Assembly (NCBI RefSeq): GCF_002355515.1
Contig: NZ_AP014809.1
Span: forward strand, 2,194,501 to 2,258,500
Length of the DNA stretch: 64,000 bases
Source: Methylorubrum populi
GTDB lineage: Bacteria > Pseudomonadota > Alphaproteobacteria > Rhizobiales > Beijerinckiaceae
Reading direction: 5' to 3'
In this document: positions 50,183-58,812 of the stretch, one piece after another
Numbering within the stretch: position 1 is the first letter of the stretch
Layout: every line of letters begins with the position of its first letter
Notes under the pieces: generated by a model
What the model was told of the DNA's origin: nothing
The model's input: the letters and a program-made list of their open reading frames with translations, nothing else
Database searches by the model: none
Program-made: the position numbers and the translations under genes

Positions 50183-51598
50183 ATGGAACTCGACGCCCTG
50201 ATGCTCTCGCGCATCCAGTTCGGCTTCACGATGGCCTTCCACATCATCTTCCCGGCCTTCACCATCGGCCTCGCCGCCTTCCTCGTGCGGCTCGAAGCGC
50301 AGTGGCTGTGGACGCGAAACCCGATGTACCGGGTGCTCTACCGCTTCTGGGTGAAGGCCTTCGCGGTCTCTTTCGGCCTCGGCGTCGTTTCCGGAATCGT
50401 GATGAGCTACCAGCTCGGCACGAACTGGTCGCGCTACTCCGACTTCACCGGCAACGTGCTCGGTCCGCTGATCCAGTACGAGGTCATCACCGCCTTCTTC
50501 CTCGAGGCGGGCTTCCTCGGGATCATGCTGTTCGGCTGGGACCGGGTCGGCGACCGGCTGCACTTCCTGGCGACCTGCATGGTCTCGCTCGGCACGCTGA
50601 TCTCGGCCTTCTGGATCCTGTCCGCCAATTCCTGGATGCAGACGCCGGCCGGCTTCACGATCGAGAACGGCCGGGCGGTCGCCACCGACTGGTGGCAGGT
50701 CATCTTCAATCCGAGCTTCCCGATCCGCTACGCGCACATGGTGCTCGGCTGCTTCCTCACCACCGCCTTCGCGGTGTCGGGCATGGCCGCCTGGATGATC
50801 CTGCGCGCCCGCAAGGAGCCGCCGGAGAAGGTGCAGGGCGCGCGGGTCTCGCTCTCCATGGCCCTGTGGTTCGCGCTGATCTTCACGCCGATCCAGATCT
50901 TCGTCGGCGACACCCACGGACTCGGCGTCCTCAAGCACCAGCCGACCAAGCTCGCGGCGATCGAGGCGAACTGGGACACCCAGGCCAACATGCCGCTGCT
51001 GCTGTTCGCGATCCCGAACATGGAGGCCGAGCGCAACGACTTCGAGATCGGCATCCCGAAGCTCGGCTCGTTCATCCTGACCCACGACTTCTCCGGCGTG
51101 GTGCCGGGCCTGAAGGACGTGACGCCGGACAAGCGCCCGCCGGTCTGGCCGGTCTTCTACTCGTTCCGCGCCATGGTCGCGATCGGCATGGCCATGCTGC
51201 TGTTGAGCCTGTGGAGCCTGTACCTGCGCTGGAAGGGGACGCTGTTCACGAACCGCATCTTCCTCACCTGCGCCATGCTGATGACGCCATCCGGCTTCGG
51301 CGCGGTGATCTTCGGCTGGTTCACCGCCGAGATCGGGCGCCAGCCCTACATCGTCTACGGCCAGCTCAAGACGGCGGACGCCCACTCCCCGCTCACCGCC
51401 CAGGCGGTGACGACCTCGCTGATCGCCTTCATCGTCGCCTACGCGATCATCTTCGGCTTCGGCAGCTACTACCTGGCCAAGCTCCTGCGCAAAGGCCCGG
51501 AGCCGTTCGAGCCCTCGGTGCCGGGCGAGGATGTCGGCCGCAAGCCCAAGCGGCCGCTCTCGGCCGTGGACGAGCGGCTGGAGGCGCGGACGGTCTGA
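50183..51598 (+). CDS. cydA: Cytochrome bd-type ubiquinol oxidase subunit I (no cydB adjacent)
   Basis: A 471-residue membrane protein of the CydA/CioA class with about nine helices. The haem ligand His is H20 (MAFHIIFPAFTIGLA). A second His lies in FPIRYAHMVLGCFLTTAFAV, and the conserved GRQPYIVYGQLKTADAHSPL region follows the seventh helix (family consensus GRQPW). The short Q-loop region fits the cyanide-insensitive type. The normal partner cydB would follow directly, but the next gene is LuxR-like on the other strand. Confidence 0.9.
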   Translation: MELDALMLSRIQFGFTMAFHIIFPAFTIGLAAFLVRLEAQWLWTRNPMYRVLYRFWVKAFAVSFGLGVVSGIVMSYQLGTNWSRYSDFTGNVLGPLIQYEVITAFFLEAGFLGIMLFGWDRVGDRLHFLATCMVSLGTLISAFWILSANSWMQTPAGFTIENGRAVATDWWQVIFNPSFPIRYAHMVLGCFLTTAFAVSGMAAWMILRARKEPPEKVQGARVSLSMALWFALIFTPIQIFVGDTHGLGVLKHQPTKLAAIEANWDTQANMPLLLFAIPNMEAERNDFEIGIPKLGSFILTHDFSGVVPGLKDVTPDKRPPVWPVFYSFRAMVAIGMAMLLLSLWSLYLRWKGTLFTNRIFLTCAMLMTPSGFGAVIFGWFTAEIGRQPYIVYGQLKTADAHSPLTAQAVTTSLIAFIVAYAIIFGFGSYYLAKLLRKGPEPFEPSVPGEDVGRKPKRPLSAVDERLEARTV

Positions 51599-51663
51599 TC
51601 GGCGATCCGGTCCCTGCCGCGGGCCGATTCGAGTCTCGCTCCGGTGCCGCGCGGACGTACCGG

Positions 51664-51696
51664 GACGGTCTCCGCTTCGATCGAGTGGAGACCGTC
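51664..51696. terminator. Convergent terminator between cydA and luxR-type gene
   Basis: GACGGTCTCC (51664-51673) and GGAGACCGTC (51687-51696) form a perfect 10-bp stem with a 13-base loop. It abuts the stop of the convergent gene at 51697 and lies 65 bases after cydA. No long T-run. Confidence 0.6.
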
Positions 51697-52395
51697 TCAG
51701 GCCCGGGCGGCGAGGGGAGCGTGGCGGGCCGGGCCGCGCGGCGTCTCGGTATCGAGCACCGGGGCGAGGCCGAGCTGCCGGGCGAGCGTGACGAGATCCT
51801 TCAGGCGGCCGGTCTGCGTCTTGCGGCGCAGGTTCAGCCGGTGGGTCTCGACCGTCCGCACGCTCAGCGAGAGCCGGCGGGCGACTTCCTTGTTGCTGAA
51901 GCCGGCGCTGAGGAAGCGCAGAACTTCCGCCTCGCGCGGGGTGAGGCCGATGGCGGGATCCTCGGCCGTGGACCGAGTGGAGGCCGACGGGGCGGGGGCT
52001 GCCCCTTTCGCCAGGGCGATCACGCTGGCACAGACCTCCTCCGCCGGGGTGCCCGCCCCGATGAAGGCATCGGTGCCGGCCGTGATCAGCCGGTTCATCG
52101 CCGACGCGTCGAGGGTCCGGAACACGGCCAGCACCCGCAGCCAGGGCCGTCCCTCGCGCAGGGTCACGATCCGGGCGCAGCCGGCCTCCGCGCGCGCGCC
52201 GTCCACCGGAACCAGCGCCACCGCCGGCCTCGGGCCGCCCCGAAGAAGGTCTTCCTCTCCGATCGTGCGCAGGGACGGCGCGTGCTCGAGCCCCGCCCGC
52301 AACCGGTCGTCCAGCCCGGTCGCCTCATCGACGATCAACAGCTCGACGGCCCGGCTGGCGGTGTGGCCGACGGTGTGATTGACGGCTTGACTCAT
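51697..52395 (-). CDS. LuxR-family regulator with degenerate receiver
   Basis: A 232-residue protein. The C-terminal HTH (LTPREAEVLRFLSAGFSNKE, VARRLSLSVRTVETHRLNLR) is a typical NarL/LuxR DNA-binding domain. The N-terminal 130 residues have the receiver pattern (VELLIVDEATGLDDRL, AGTDAFIGAGTPAEEVCASV) but the phosphoacceptor region reads PAVALVPVDG without an Asp in the expected place, so it is probably not phosphorylated. Convergent with cydA; whether it regulates it is unknown. Confidence 0.82.
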   Translation of the reverse strand: MSQAVNHTVGHTASRAVELLIVDEATGLDDRLRAGLEHAPSLRTIGEEDLLRGGPRPAVALVPVDGARAEAGCARIVTLREGRPWLRVLAVFRTLDASAMNRLITAGTDAFIGAGTPAEEVCASVIALAKGAAPAPSASTRSTAEDPAIGLTPREAEVLRFLSAGFSNKEVARRLSLSVRTVETHRLNLRRKTQTGRLKDLVTLARQLGLAPVLDTETPRGPARHAPLAARA

Positions 52396-52603
52396 GCCGC
52401 TCCCCTCTCGTCCCGCCGCAGAACGGTGCGGCTTGTGCGGATGGAGAAGAACAAGAGTCGTTCCAGCGGCTTAGGGGCGATTCAAATGCTGAATCGTCCC
52501 CGCGCGGAGCCTCGGGGCCGCCGGCGTCCCGCTGCGGGACGCGCGGGGCCCAATCTTTCCCGTTGCGGCGCGGTTGCAGGGACCCGTCGCGCGCGCCCGC
52601 GTC

Positions 52604-53500
52604 TCAGCCTGCCCGGGCGAGGACGAGGTCGGTCATCGCCGAGACCACGCGGTTGCGCCCGGTCGTCTTGGCCTCGTACAGGGCGATGTCCGCCCGTTTC
52701 AGGAGGCCCTCGACGGTCTCCCCCTCGGACCACTCGCTGACGCCGAAGCTGCAGGTGAGCCGCACCGGACCCTTGGGCGAGCGGATGAGCAGGTCGGAGG
52801 CCTTGAGGCGCAGGCGGGAGGCGATCGTCTCGGCATCGGCGAGACGCTGGCCGGCGAGCACCACCGCGAATTCCTCGCCGCCCAGGCGCCCGGCAATGCC
52901 CTCGGCCTCGAGCAGCCCGGCCACCGCCTTGATCGCCGCGTCGCCGACATCGTGCCCGTGCTCGTCGTTGATGCGCTTGAAATGGTCGATGTCGAGGAGG
53001 ACGGCGCAGAGATGCCCGAAAGAGCCGGTCTTCTGGGCGGCCTCGCGCGTGCGGTGCAGGAAGGCGCGGCGGTTGAGCAGGCCGGTGAGCGGATCGGTCT
53101 CGGCGAGCCGGATCAGCTCGCCCTGGAGCGTGGTGAGCCGCTCGGCGGCCCGCAGGCGTGCCTGCAGTTCCTCGGCGCCCGGCGGCTTGTCGATGAAGTC
53201 GTCGGCACCGCTGTCCAGCGCCTCGGCGAGGTTGCGGGCGTTGCGGGCCGAGGACATGGCGATGATCGAGAGCGGGCGGCTCGACTCGGCGAGCAGTCGG
53301 GCCGACCAGCACAGCTCCAGCCCGCTCAGCGGCCGGACCTCCAGGCTGGTGATCAGGGCGCGGACCTTCGGCGTGTCGGTGACGTAGGCGAGGGCCTCGG
53401 CGGAGTCGGTGAACTGCGTCACCACATGGCCGCGCGGTTCGAGCATGCCGGCCACGATCCGCAGAACGACGCGACTCGAATCCACGATGACGATGTGCAC
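52604..53500 (-). CDS. PleD-like diguanylate cyclase with degenerate receiver
   Basis: A 298-residue protein: receiver (residues 1-118) and GGDEF domain (130-290). The active loop is GGEEF (AGRLGGEEFAVVLAG) with DPLTGLLNRRAFLHRTREAA and LLDIDHFKRINDEHGHDVGD, so c-di-GMP synthesis is likely. The receiver has D7 but at the phosphoacceptor site ITSLEVRPLSGLEL shows Ser where Asp is expected. The inhibitory RxxD site before GGEEF is missing (EAEG instead). It should be neither phospho-activated nor product-inhibited in the usual way. Confidence 0.85.
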   Translation of the reverse strand: MHIVIVDSSRVVLRIVAGMLEPRGHVVTQFTDSAEALAYVTDTPKVRALITSLEVRPLSGLELCWSARLLAESSRPLSIIAMSSARNARNLAEALDSGADDFIDKPPGAEELQARLRAAERLTTLQGELIRLAETDPLTGLLNRRAFLHRTREAAQKTGSFGHLCAVLLDIDHFKRINDEHGHDVGDAAIKAVAGLLEAEGIAGRLGGEEFAVVLAGQRLADAETIASRLRLKASDLLIRSPKGPVRLTCSFGVSEWSEGETVEGLLKRADIALYEAKTTGRNRVVSAMTDLVLARAG

Positions 53501-53556
53501 GGCCCTGGCTCCCCCTGAACGAGGGAGATTGTGCGCAAGACAAGTTAAGGGGCCGT

Positions 53557-53627
53557 CTAGAGCATCATCCCGAAAGGTGGTTTGCGGCTTTCGGAAAAAG
53601 ATGATGCAAAAACAGATCCCTAGCGCA
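53557..53627 (+). repeat. 71-bp dispersed repeat, copy 2
   Basis: Matches the minus strand of 31776-31846 at 70 of 71 positions. It begins CTAGAGCATCATCCCGAAAG and ends CCCTAGCGCA. It lies between the diguanylate cyclase promoter region and the exported protein gene at 53716. Confidence 0.8.
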
Positions 53628-53662
53628 TCGTGCTGGATCCGATATCCAGCACGATGCGCTAG
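53620..53662. repeat. 19-bp perfect inverted repeat next to the dispersed repeat
   Basis: CTAGCGCATCGTGCTGGAT (53620-53638), loop CCGAT, and its exact inverse (53644-53662). The left arm overlaps the last 8 bases of the 71-bp repeat and a second CTAGAGC closes the unit, so the whole 53557-53666 block may be one mobile palindromic element or a REP-type structure. Confidence 0.75.
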
Positions 53663-53715
53663 AGCGGCGGTTCAGCCGGAGGTCGCGAACGCCGTTGGAT
53701 CGCCGCCCGCTCGGA

Positions 53716-54195
53716 CTACCGGGCGCGGGCAGGCACCCGGACCGAGACCACCTGCGCGCCGACCTCACCCTCGGAGCGGGGGGCCGGATCGGACCAGATT
53801 CCCTTGGAATCCTTCGACAGGACGCGGGCGCCGGGCCGCCGGAGCGCGGCGCGGCCGCGGACGGGGCCCTGCTGCTCGATCACGGTCAACGTCGGGCGCG
53901 CGGTCGGGGCCTCGCGGATGCCGGCAACGGTGGGAACGCCGTAGGTGCCGTAGCCCCAGGCCGGCGGCACGAGCCGGCTCGTGCTGGGAAGCCGCGTGAA
54001 CGGAGCGCCGACATAGGTGCCCTCGACCAGCGGACCGGCGAAGCGGTACCCGCCATCGCCGTATCCGTACGTGTAGGCGTATGGGGACCCGTACGGCTCG
54101 GCGGTGGCCGCCGGGGCGCCGAGGACCATCAGGGCGGCGAGACCGGCGGCGCGGGCGAGGACGGGACGCGGGGTGGGACGCAGGGTGTGGCGCAT
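53716..54195 (-). CDS. Exported hypothetical protein
   Basis: A 159-residue protein from ATG 54195 (MRHTLRPTPRPVLARAAGLA), with a signal peptide ending AATA-EPYG near residue 33. The mature chain is Tyr/Gly/Pro-rich at the start (YGSPYAYTYGYGDGGYRFAG) and ends in a positively charged VVSVRVPARAR. The open frame upstream to 54669 is not protein-like. Function unknown; similar in style to the other small exported proteins here. Confidence 0.65.
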   Translation of the reverse strand: MRHTLRPTPRPVLARAAGLAALMVLGAPAATAEPYGSPYAYTYGYGDGGYRFAGPLVEGTYVGAPFTRLPSTSRLVPPAWGYGTYGVPTVAGIREAPTARPTLTVIEQQGPVRGRAALRRPGARVLSKDSKGIWSDPAPRSEGEVGAQVVSVRVPARAR

Positions 54196-54323
54196 GGATC
54201 GAGGCTTCTCCGGTGGCGCATTCCGAGGGACGCGATTCAGGGGGGTGAAAGCGGCCGCGCCCATGCTCGTTCCACCCGCCCTGGTCCCGCCAGCCGATGC
54301 AGAGTGCTGAGACGGGTGCCGGG

Positions 54324-54572
54324 TCAGCGGCAGATCGTGACGCGACGGACGATCCAGCCTTCCCCTTCGATCCACAGGCGACGGCGCTGCTTGTTGCAGT
54401 TGGCGCTGTCCTCCTCGCTGTCCGAGGCCGTGGCCGTCTGGGAGACCTGGGTCGCCTCCGCCAACTGGGTGGCGCTGCGGCCGGCGGGCGGGGCGGCGAG
54501 GGCCGGCGCTGCCGTCAAGCCGATCAGGACGAGGCCGGCGAAGGCGGCCGCGGCGGTGGGTTGCGCGATCAT
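54324..54572 (-). CDS. Small exported protein with C-terminal cysteines
   Basis: An 82-residue protein. The signal peptide (IAQPTAAAAFAGLVLIGLTA, cleaved near ALA-AP) is followed by a Ser/Thr/Ala linker and a short basic end (SANCNKQRRRLWIEGEGWIV, RRVTICR) with two cysteines that could form one disulfide. Unknown function. Confidence 0.65.
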   Translation of the reverse strand: MIAQPTAAAAFAGLVLIGLTAAPALAAPPAGRSATQLAEATQVSQTATASDSEEDSANCNKQRRRLWIEGEGWIVRRVTICR

Positions 54573-55013
54573 GGTATCCTGCCCGCGCGCCGTGGCGGGC
54601 GCGCTTCAACGGTTCAGCTGGAGCGGCCGGTGGCCCGCCGTGCAGGCGCCGCCGCATTTGCATCAACAATCCCCAACGTGGCCGTTGGGTTTCGCGCGAC
54701 CTTCCGGAAAACGGCGAAAATTTGTCGGTCGACCGCGGTCTTGCCTGCGGCGCTACGGCGCGATCTCGCCGGCTCAGTCCGATGCTTGCGAGGATGGTGC
54801 AAAGAGTTGTACTGGCACAGCGAGCGAAAAAACGCCGCTTCGTCGCTGGGAACTGATCCGATCTTCTTGTTAGGAACGTTTCTAAGCTGCGATTTGCATC
54901 AGAATATTAGGACGGCGTGACCAGTATTCGCGGTGCCGCGAGGAGCTGTGCCGCCATTGAGACAGACAACCCGCCGGGATGCGCGTCCCGCGGATCGAAA
55001 CGGGAGCAATCGG
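54573..55013. other. Divergent intergenic region upstream of FTR1
   Basis: About 440 bases with no supported gene. The last 150 bases are AT-richer and contain the Irr-box-like dyad (54870-54886). CGGGAG at 55001-55006 is the ribosome-binding site for ATG 55014. Confidence 0.45.
54870..54886. promoter_or_regulatory. Irr/iron-control-element-like dyad
   Basis: TTAGGAACGTTTCTAAG is a near-palindrome (TTAGGAA / TTTCTAA). It resembles the Irr-bound iron control element of alphaproteobacteria (TTTAGAA-N3-TTCTAAA) but with a different spacing by one base. It lies 128 bases upstream of the FTR1 iron permease gene, which makes iron-responsive control plausible. Confidence 0.35.
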
Positions 55014-55838
55014 ATGGCGGACGGATCGACGTTCGTGCAGGCTTTCATCATCCTGTTCCGCGAGGGACTGGAAGCTCTGCTGGTGATCGCGGCGCTCGCC
55101 GCCTTCCTTCGCCGCGCGAATGCGGCGGAACGGATCGCGCCGGTCTATGCGGGGGCGCTCGCCGCCGTCGTCGCCAGCGTGGTCATGGCGTGGGTGTTCG
55201 CGACCTTCTACGACGGCAACCACAGCGACCTGTTCGAGGCCGGCGTGATGCTCGCGGCCGCGGTTCTGCTGTTCTACATGAGCGGCTGGATGTTCGTCCG
55301 CCAGGACCCGAAGGCGTGGCAGGCCGATCTCAACCGGCTCGCCGAGCGGGCTCTCGGGGCGGGCACCGTGCTGTCGCTGGCCGGCATCGCCTTCCTCGCG
55401 GTGTTCCGCGAGGGCGCCGAGACGATCCTGTTCGTCCACGCGCTCGCCAAGTCCGGCAACGGCTTCGACGCCTCGCTCCTGAGCGGTCTGGCCGCGGCGG
55501 CGCTGGCCCTGGTGGCGATGTTCGTGGCGATGCAGTGGCTGGCCCTGCGCCTGCCGCTGCGCCCGATGTTCATCGTCACCTCGGCCTTCCTGTTCTTCAT
55601 GGGCCTGCGGATGGTCGGCGAGGCGTTCCAGGAGTTGCAGGAGCAGGCGCTGATCCCCTTCACCACCGAGGGCGTGCCCGCCTTCGTCTCCGATTGGGGC
55701 CTCAGCAACGGCAGCTGGGAGGCGCTCGGCACCCAGCTCGTGATCCTGGCCGTGGCCGTGGTCGCCGCCCTCGTCAGCCTCACGCGCAAGGGCGCCAAGG
55801 AGCCCCGCGAGGGCCGGCCGGTCTCCGCCGCCTCCTGA
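55014..55838 (+). CDS. FTR1-family iron permease
   Basis: A 274-residue membrane protein from ATG 55014 (MADGSTFVQAFIILFREGLE). Seven hydrophobic segments; both FTR1 iron-handling motifs are present: REGLEALLV in helix 1 and FREGAETILFVHALA in helix 4. The family imports ferric or ferrous iron, often with a periplasmic oxidase or EfeO/EfeB partners. No such partner gene lies next to it. A possible Irr-type element is upstream. Confidence 0.9.
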   Translation: MADGSTFVQAFIILFREGLEALLVIAALAAFLRRANAAERIAPVYAGALAAVVASVVMAWVFATFYDGNHSDLFEAGVMLAAAVLLFYMSGWMFVRQDPKAWQADLNRLAERALGAGTVLSLAGIAFLAVFREGAETILFVHALAKSGNGFDASLLSGLAAAALALVAMFVAMQWLALRLPLRPMFIVTSAFLFFMGLRMVGEAFQELQEQALIPFTTEGVPAFVSDWGLSNGSWEALGTQLVILAVAVVAALVSLTRKGAKEPREGRPVSAAS

Positions 55839-55923
55839 TCCACAAGCCGGCGCCCGCTCCGAAGCGGGCGCCGCTCATCGAGCGGGCGGACCGGGACGGC
55901 CGGGCAGGGCGCGGTGTCCCCGC

Positions 55924-56115
55924 TCAGGATTCCGGCCGCTTCCCGTCGAACAGGTGGACCACGGGCTCGAAGGCCCGTGCCTCCTCCTCGATCATCCGCG
56001 AAGGGGCCGTCCACGATCCGCCCGCGAGGCCCGCGCCCATCCCGCCGAAGGCGTTGCAGCCGTGGACGAGGACGCGTTCCGGACCAGCGAAGATGTCGCC
56101 CTCGACGTAACGGAT
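55924..56115 (-). pseudogene. Macro-domain remnant
   Basis: The frame read from the minus strand just after the LMW phosphatase stop gives RIRYVEGDIFAGPERVLVHG, CNAFGGMGAGLAGGSW, then MIEEEARAFEPVVHLFDGKR, PES and a stop. The first half is the start of a macro (ADP-ribose-binding) domain (family: I-x-Y-V-x-G-D-I-x ... L-V-N-x-x-N). The expected remaining 120 residues are missing and no ATG/GTG/TTG start exists near position 56115. It is best read as a degraded or internally deleted gene. Confidence 0.5.
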
Positions 56116-56132
56116 CCTCGTGGCGCGCCCTC

Positions 56133-56606
56133 TCAGGTCTTCAGCCGGGACTTGATCCGGTAGGTCAGTCCGTCGCGCACGTCGCGGTAGCCGTCGAGGC
56201 GCTGCTCGCGGGTGCCGTCCTGCACCAGGGTCGGGTCCGGCGTCGGCCAGTACTCGACATCCGCCGCCAGGGTGTGGGTCAGTTCGAGGGCGCGGTGGTG
56301 CGCCTCCGGCGACAGCGTGATGATCAGGTCGAAGTTCAGCCCCTCCCAATCCTCGAGCTGCTCGACGGTGCGCGGCTTGTGGCGGGAGGCGTCGATGCCG
56401 ATCTCGTCCAGGGCCGCGATCATGAAGGGGTCGCTCGGCTCGCCCGAGCGCACGCCGGCCGACTGCACGTAGGTGGACTTGCCGAAATAGTGGCGCGCGA
56501 TCGCCTCCGCCGCCAGCGAGCGCACCGCGTTGAAATTGCACATGAACAGGACGGATTGAACCCGCCGCTTCTGCGGCCCGGTCCCCGGGATCGCGTCGTC
56601 CGTCAT
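56133..56606 (-). CDS. Low-molecular-weight protein-tyrosine-phosphatase-like protein
   Basis: A 157-residue protein with the C-x5-R active-site loop at residues 23-29 (LFMCNFNAVRSLAAEAIAR) and a DP acid region (EYWPTPDPT). It belongs to the LMW phosphatase/arsenate reductase superfamily. Position next to UPF0262 and hisD is the usual alphaproteobacterial order for this member. It could be a phosphatase of unknown target or an arsenate reductase; the single catalytic Cys context does not decide. Confidence 0.85.
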   Translation of the reverse strand: MTDDAIPGTGPQKRRVQSVLFMCNFNAVRSLAAEAIARHYFGKSTYVQSAGVRSGEPSDPFMIAALDEIGIDASRHKPRTVEQLEDWEGLNFDLIITLSPEAHHRALELTHTLAADVEYWPTPDPTLVQDGTREQRLDGYRDVRDGLTYRIKSRLKT

Positions 56607-56837
56607 GCCCTGCCTGAGAGCATGGTCCCGAGAGTAGGGCGCCGGCCGGTCGGAAAAGTCGATGCAGACACCGTGCCCTCTCGCGAAACGCCCCCGCCCC
56701 CTCGCGCCGATGCACCACGGATCGGGCGTTTCGTGACGTGCTCGTGCACACGCTGATATAGGACCGGCCCGCGCTTCCCGGAAGCGTATCGTTTTGCCGA
56801 CGCGTGCCCCTCTCGCGGCAGGATGCTGCCGGTTCGC

Positions 56838-57350
56838 TCAGCCCTTCCAGTGCAGGGCGAAGATCAGGGTGAACAGGCGCCGGGCGGTGTCGTGGTCGAG
56901 ATCGACCTTGCCCTCGAGGCGCTGCCGCAGGAGTTCGGAGGCCTCGTTGTGCAGGCCGCGCCGGCCCATGTCGATCGCCTCGATCTGCGTCGGCGAGGCG
57001 GTGCGGATCGCGCTGTAATAGCTCTCGCAGATCATCTCGTAATCGCGGATGACGCGGCGGAAGGGGGTGAGCGAGAGCAGGTGGGTCATCACCGGCTCGC
57101 CGGACTCCGTCGCGATCGCGAAGGACAGCTTGTTCTCGACGAGGCCGAGGACCAGCCCGTAGGGCCCCTCGTCGCGGTCGGGCAGGGTGAAGCAGTTCTC
57201 CTCCAGGATGTCGTAGATCGCGATGGCGCGCTCGTGCTCCTGATCGGGATTGCCCCGGCCGATCGAGGCCTCGTCGAGGCGCACCGCCGCGAGCCGGTTC
57301 CTCGGCTTCTCCGGCGTCCCGTCCGCCCCCTGCTTCGGTTCGGCCTTCAT
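56838..57350 (-). CDS. UPF0262 family protein
   Basis: A 170-residue protein. The segment [40 protein letters not shown] and [20 protein letters not shown] fit the uncharacterised alphaproteobacterial UPF0262 family, whose gene is normally found downstream of hisD, as here. Function unknown. The start ATG 57350 lies 136 bases past the hisD stop. Confidence 0.85.
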   Translation of the reverse strand: MKAEPKQGADGTPEKPRNRLAAVRLDEASIGRGNPDQEHERAIAIYDILEENCFTLPDRDEGPYGLVLGLVENKLSFAIATESGEPVMTHLLSLTPFRRVIRDYEMICESYYSAIRTASPTQIEAIDMGRRGLHNEASELLRQRLEGKVDLDHDTARRLFTLIFALHWKG

Positions 57351-57485
57351 CGCCGCCGCCTTCTCGCACCGGTGCCCGAATCCGGGCGCCTCTTGCCGTC
57401 ACATGAGCCGCAAGCCCGTCCCACAGGCAAGCTGTGGCGTGCGGGCGGCCCGAAAAGTGATCGTCCGCCCCGAACGGGGCCGACG

Positions 57486-58781
57486 TCAGAGGTTGAGCCG
57501 GATCGCCACCGAACGGGCGTGTCCGTCGAGGCCCTCCGATTCACCGAGCGCGATCGCCGCCGGGCCGAGGGCCCGCAGGGCGGCCGGATCGCAGCGCAGG
57601 ATCGAGGTGCGCTTCATGAAGTCGAGCACGCCGAGGCCCGAGGAGAACCGCGCCGAGCGGGCGGTCGGCAGCACGTGGTTCGGGCCGCCGACATAGTCGC
57701 CGATCGCCTCGGGGGTGTGCGAGCCGAGGAAGATCGCCCCCGCGTTCCGGATTTTCCGCGAGAGGGCGTCGGCGTCCTGCGTTTCGATCTCGAGATGCTC
57801 GGGGGCGATGGCGTCGACCAGCGGCACCGCCTCGTCGAAATCCCGGACGCGGATGATCGCGCCGTAATCGCGCCAGCTGGCGCGGGCGATCCGCTCGCGC
57901 GGCAGGGTCGCCAGGGCGCGTTCCACCGCCGCTTCCGCCGCCTCGGCCAGTTCCTCCGAATCAGTGATGAGCACGGACTGCGCCGCCTCGTCGTGCTCGG
58001 CCTGGGCCAGGAGGTCGGCGGCGATCCAGTCGGGATTGGCGTGAGCATCCGCCAGGATCAGCACCTCGGAGGGGCCGGCGATCATGTCGATGCCGACCTG
58101 CCCGAACACCCGGCGCTTGGCCGCCGCCACCCAGGCATTGCCGGGGCCGACGATCTTGGCCACCGGCGCGATGCTCTCCGTGCCGTAGGCGAGTGCGGCC
58201 ACCGCCTGCGCCCCGCCGACACGGTAGATCTCGGTGATGCCCGAGAGCTGCGCGGCGGCGAGCACCAGCGGGTTGAGCTGGCCCTCCGGGGTCGGCACCA
58301 CCATGACGATGCGCGGCACGCCCGCCACGCGGGCCGGCACCGCGTTCATCAGTACCGAAGAAGGATAGCTCGCGGTGCCGCCGGGCACGTAGAGCCCGAC
58401 CGATTCGAGCGCGGTCCAGCGCCAGCCGGCGGTGACGCCGAGGTCGTCGGTGGAGAGGTGATCCTCGGGGATCTGGCGGCGGTGATAGGCTTCGATCCGC
58501 TCGGCGGCGAGCGCCAGGGCGGCGCGCGCCTCGGCCGGGCAGGCGGCCACCGCCGCCTCCACCTCTTCGGCGGTGATGCGCAGGGATGCGGCCGAGAAAT
58601 CCTGGCCGAGCCGGTCGAAGCGGCGGGTGTAGTCCACCAGAGCCGCATCGCCGCCGGAGACGACGCCGGCGATGATGCCGCGCACGGTCTCGTCCACGTC
58701 CTCCGAGATCTCGCGCTTGAGCCCGAGCAGGCGCTTGAAGGCCTCCCCGAAATCGGGGGAGCGGCTGTCGAGGCGGATCAT
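57486..58781 (-). CDS. hisD: Histidinol dehydrogenase
   Basis: A 431-residue enzyme that carries out the last two oxidations of histidine synthesis (histidinol to histidine). Landmarks: [20 protein letters not shown], the family signature [20 protein letters not shown] then [22 protein letters not shown], and [20 protein letters not shown]. Full length. DUF2948 lies 31 bases upstream and UPF0262 downstream, forming a conserved block. Confidence 0.96.
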   Translation of the reverse strand: MIRLDSRSPDFGEAFKRLLGLKREISEDVDETVRGIIAGVVSGGDAALVDYTRRFDRLGQDFSAASLRITAEEVEAAVAACPAEARAALALAAERIEAYHRRQIPEDHLSTDDLGVTAGWRWTALESVGLYVPGGTASYPSSVLMNAVPARVAGVPRIVMVVPTPEGQLNPLVLAAAQLSGITEIYRVGGAQAVAALAYGTESIAPVAKIVGPGNAWVAAAKRRVFGQVGIDMIAGPSEVLILADAHANPDWIAADLLAQAEHDEAAQSVLITDSEELAEAAEAAVERALATLPRERIARASWRDYGAIIRVRDFDEAVPLVDAIAPEHLEIETQDADALSRKIRNAGAIFLGSHTPEAIGDYVGGPNHVLPTARSARFSSGLGVLDFMKRTSILRCDPAALRALGPAAIALGESEGLDGHARSVAIRLNL

Positions 58782-58812
58782 CGGCTGATATCGGCGGTTC
58801 GGGGGAGGGGGG

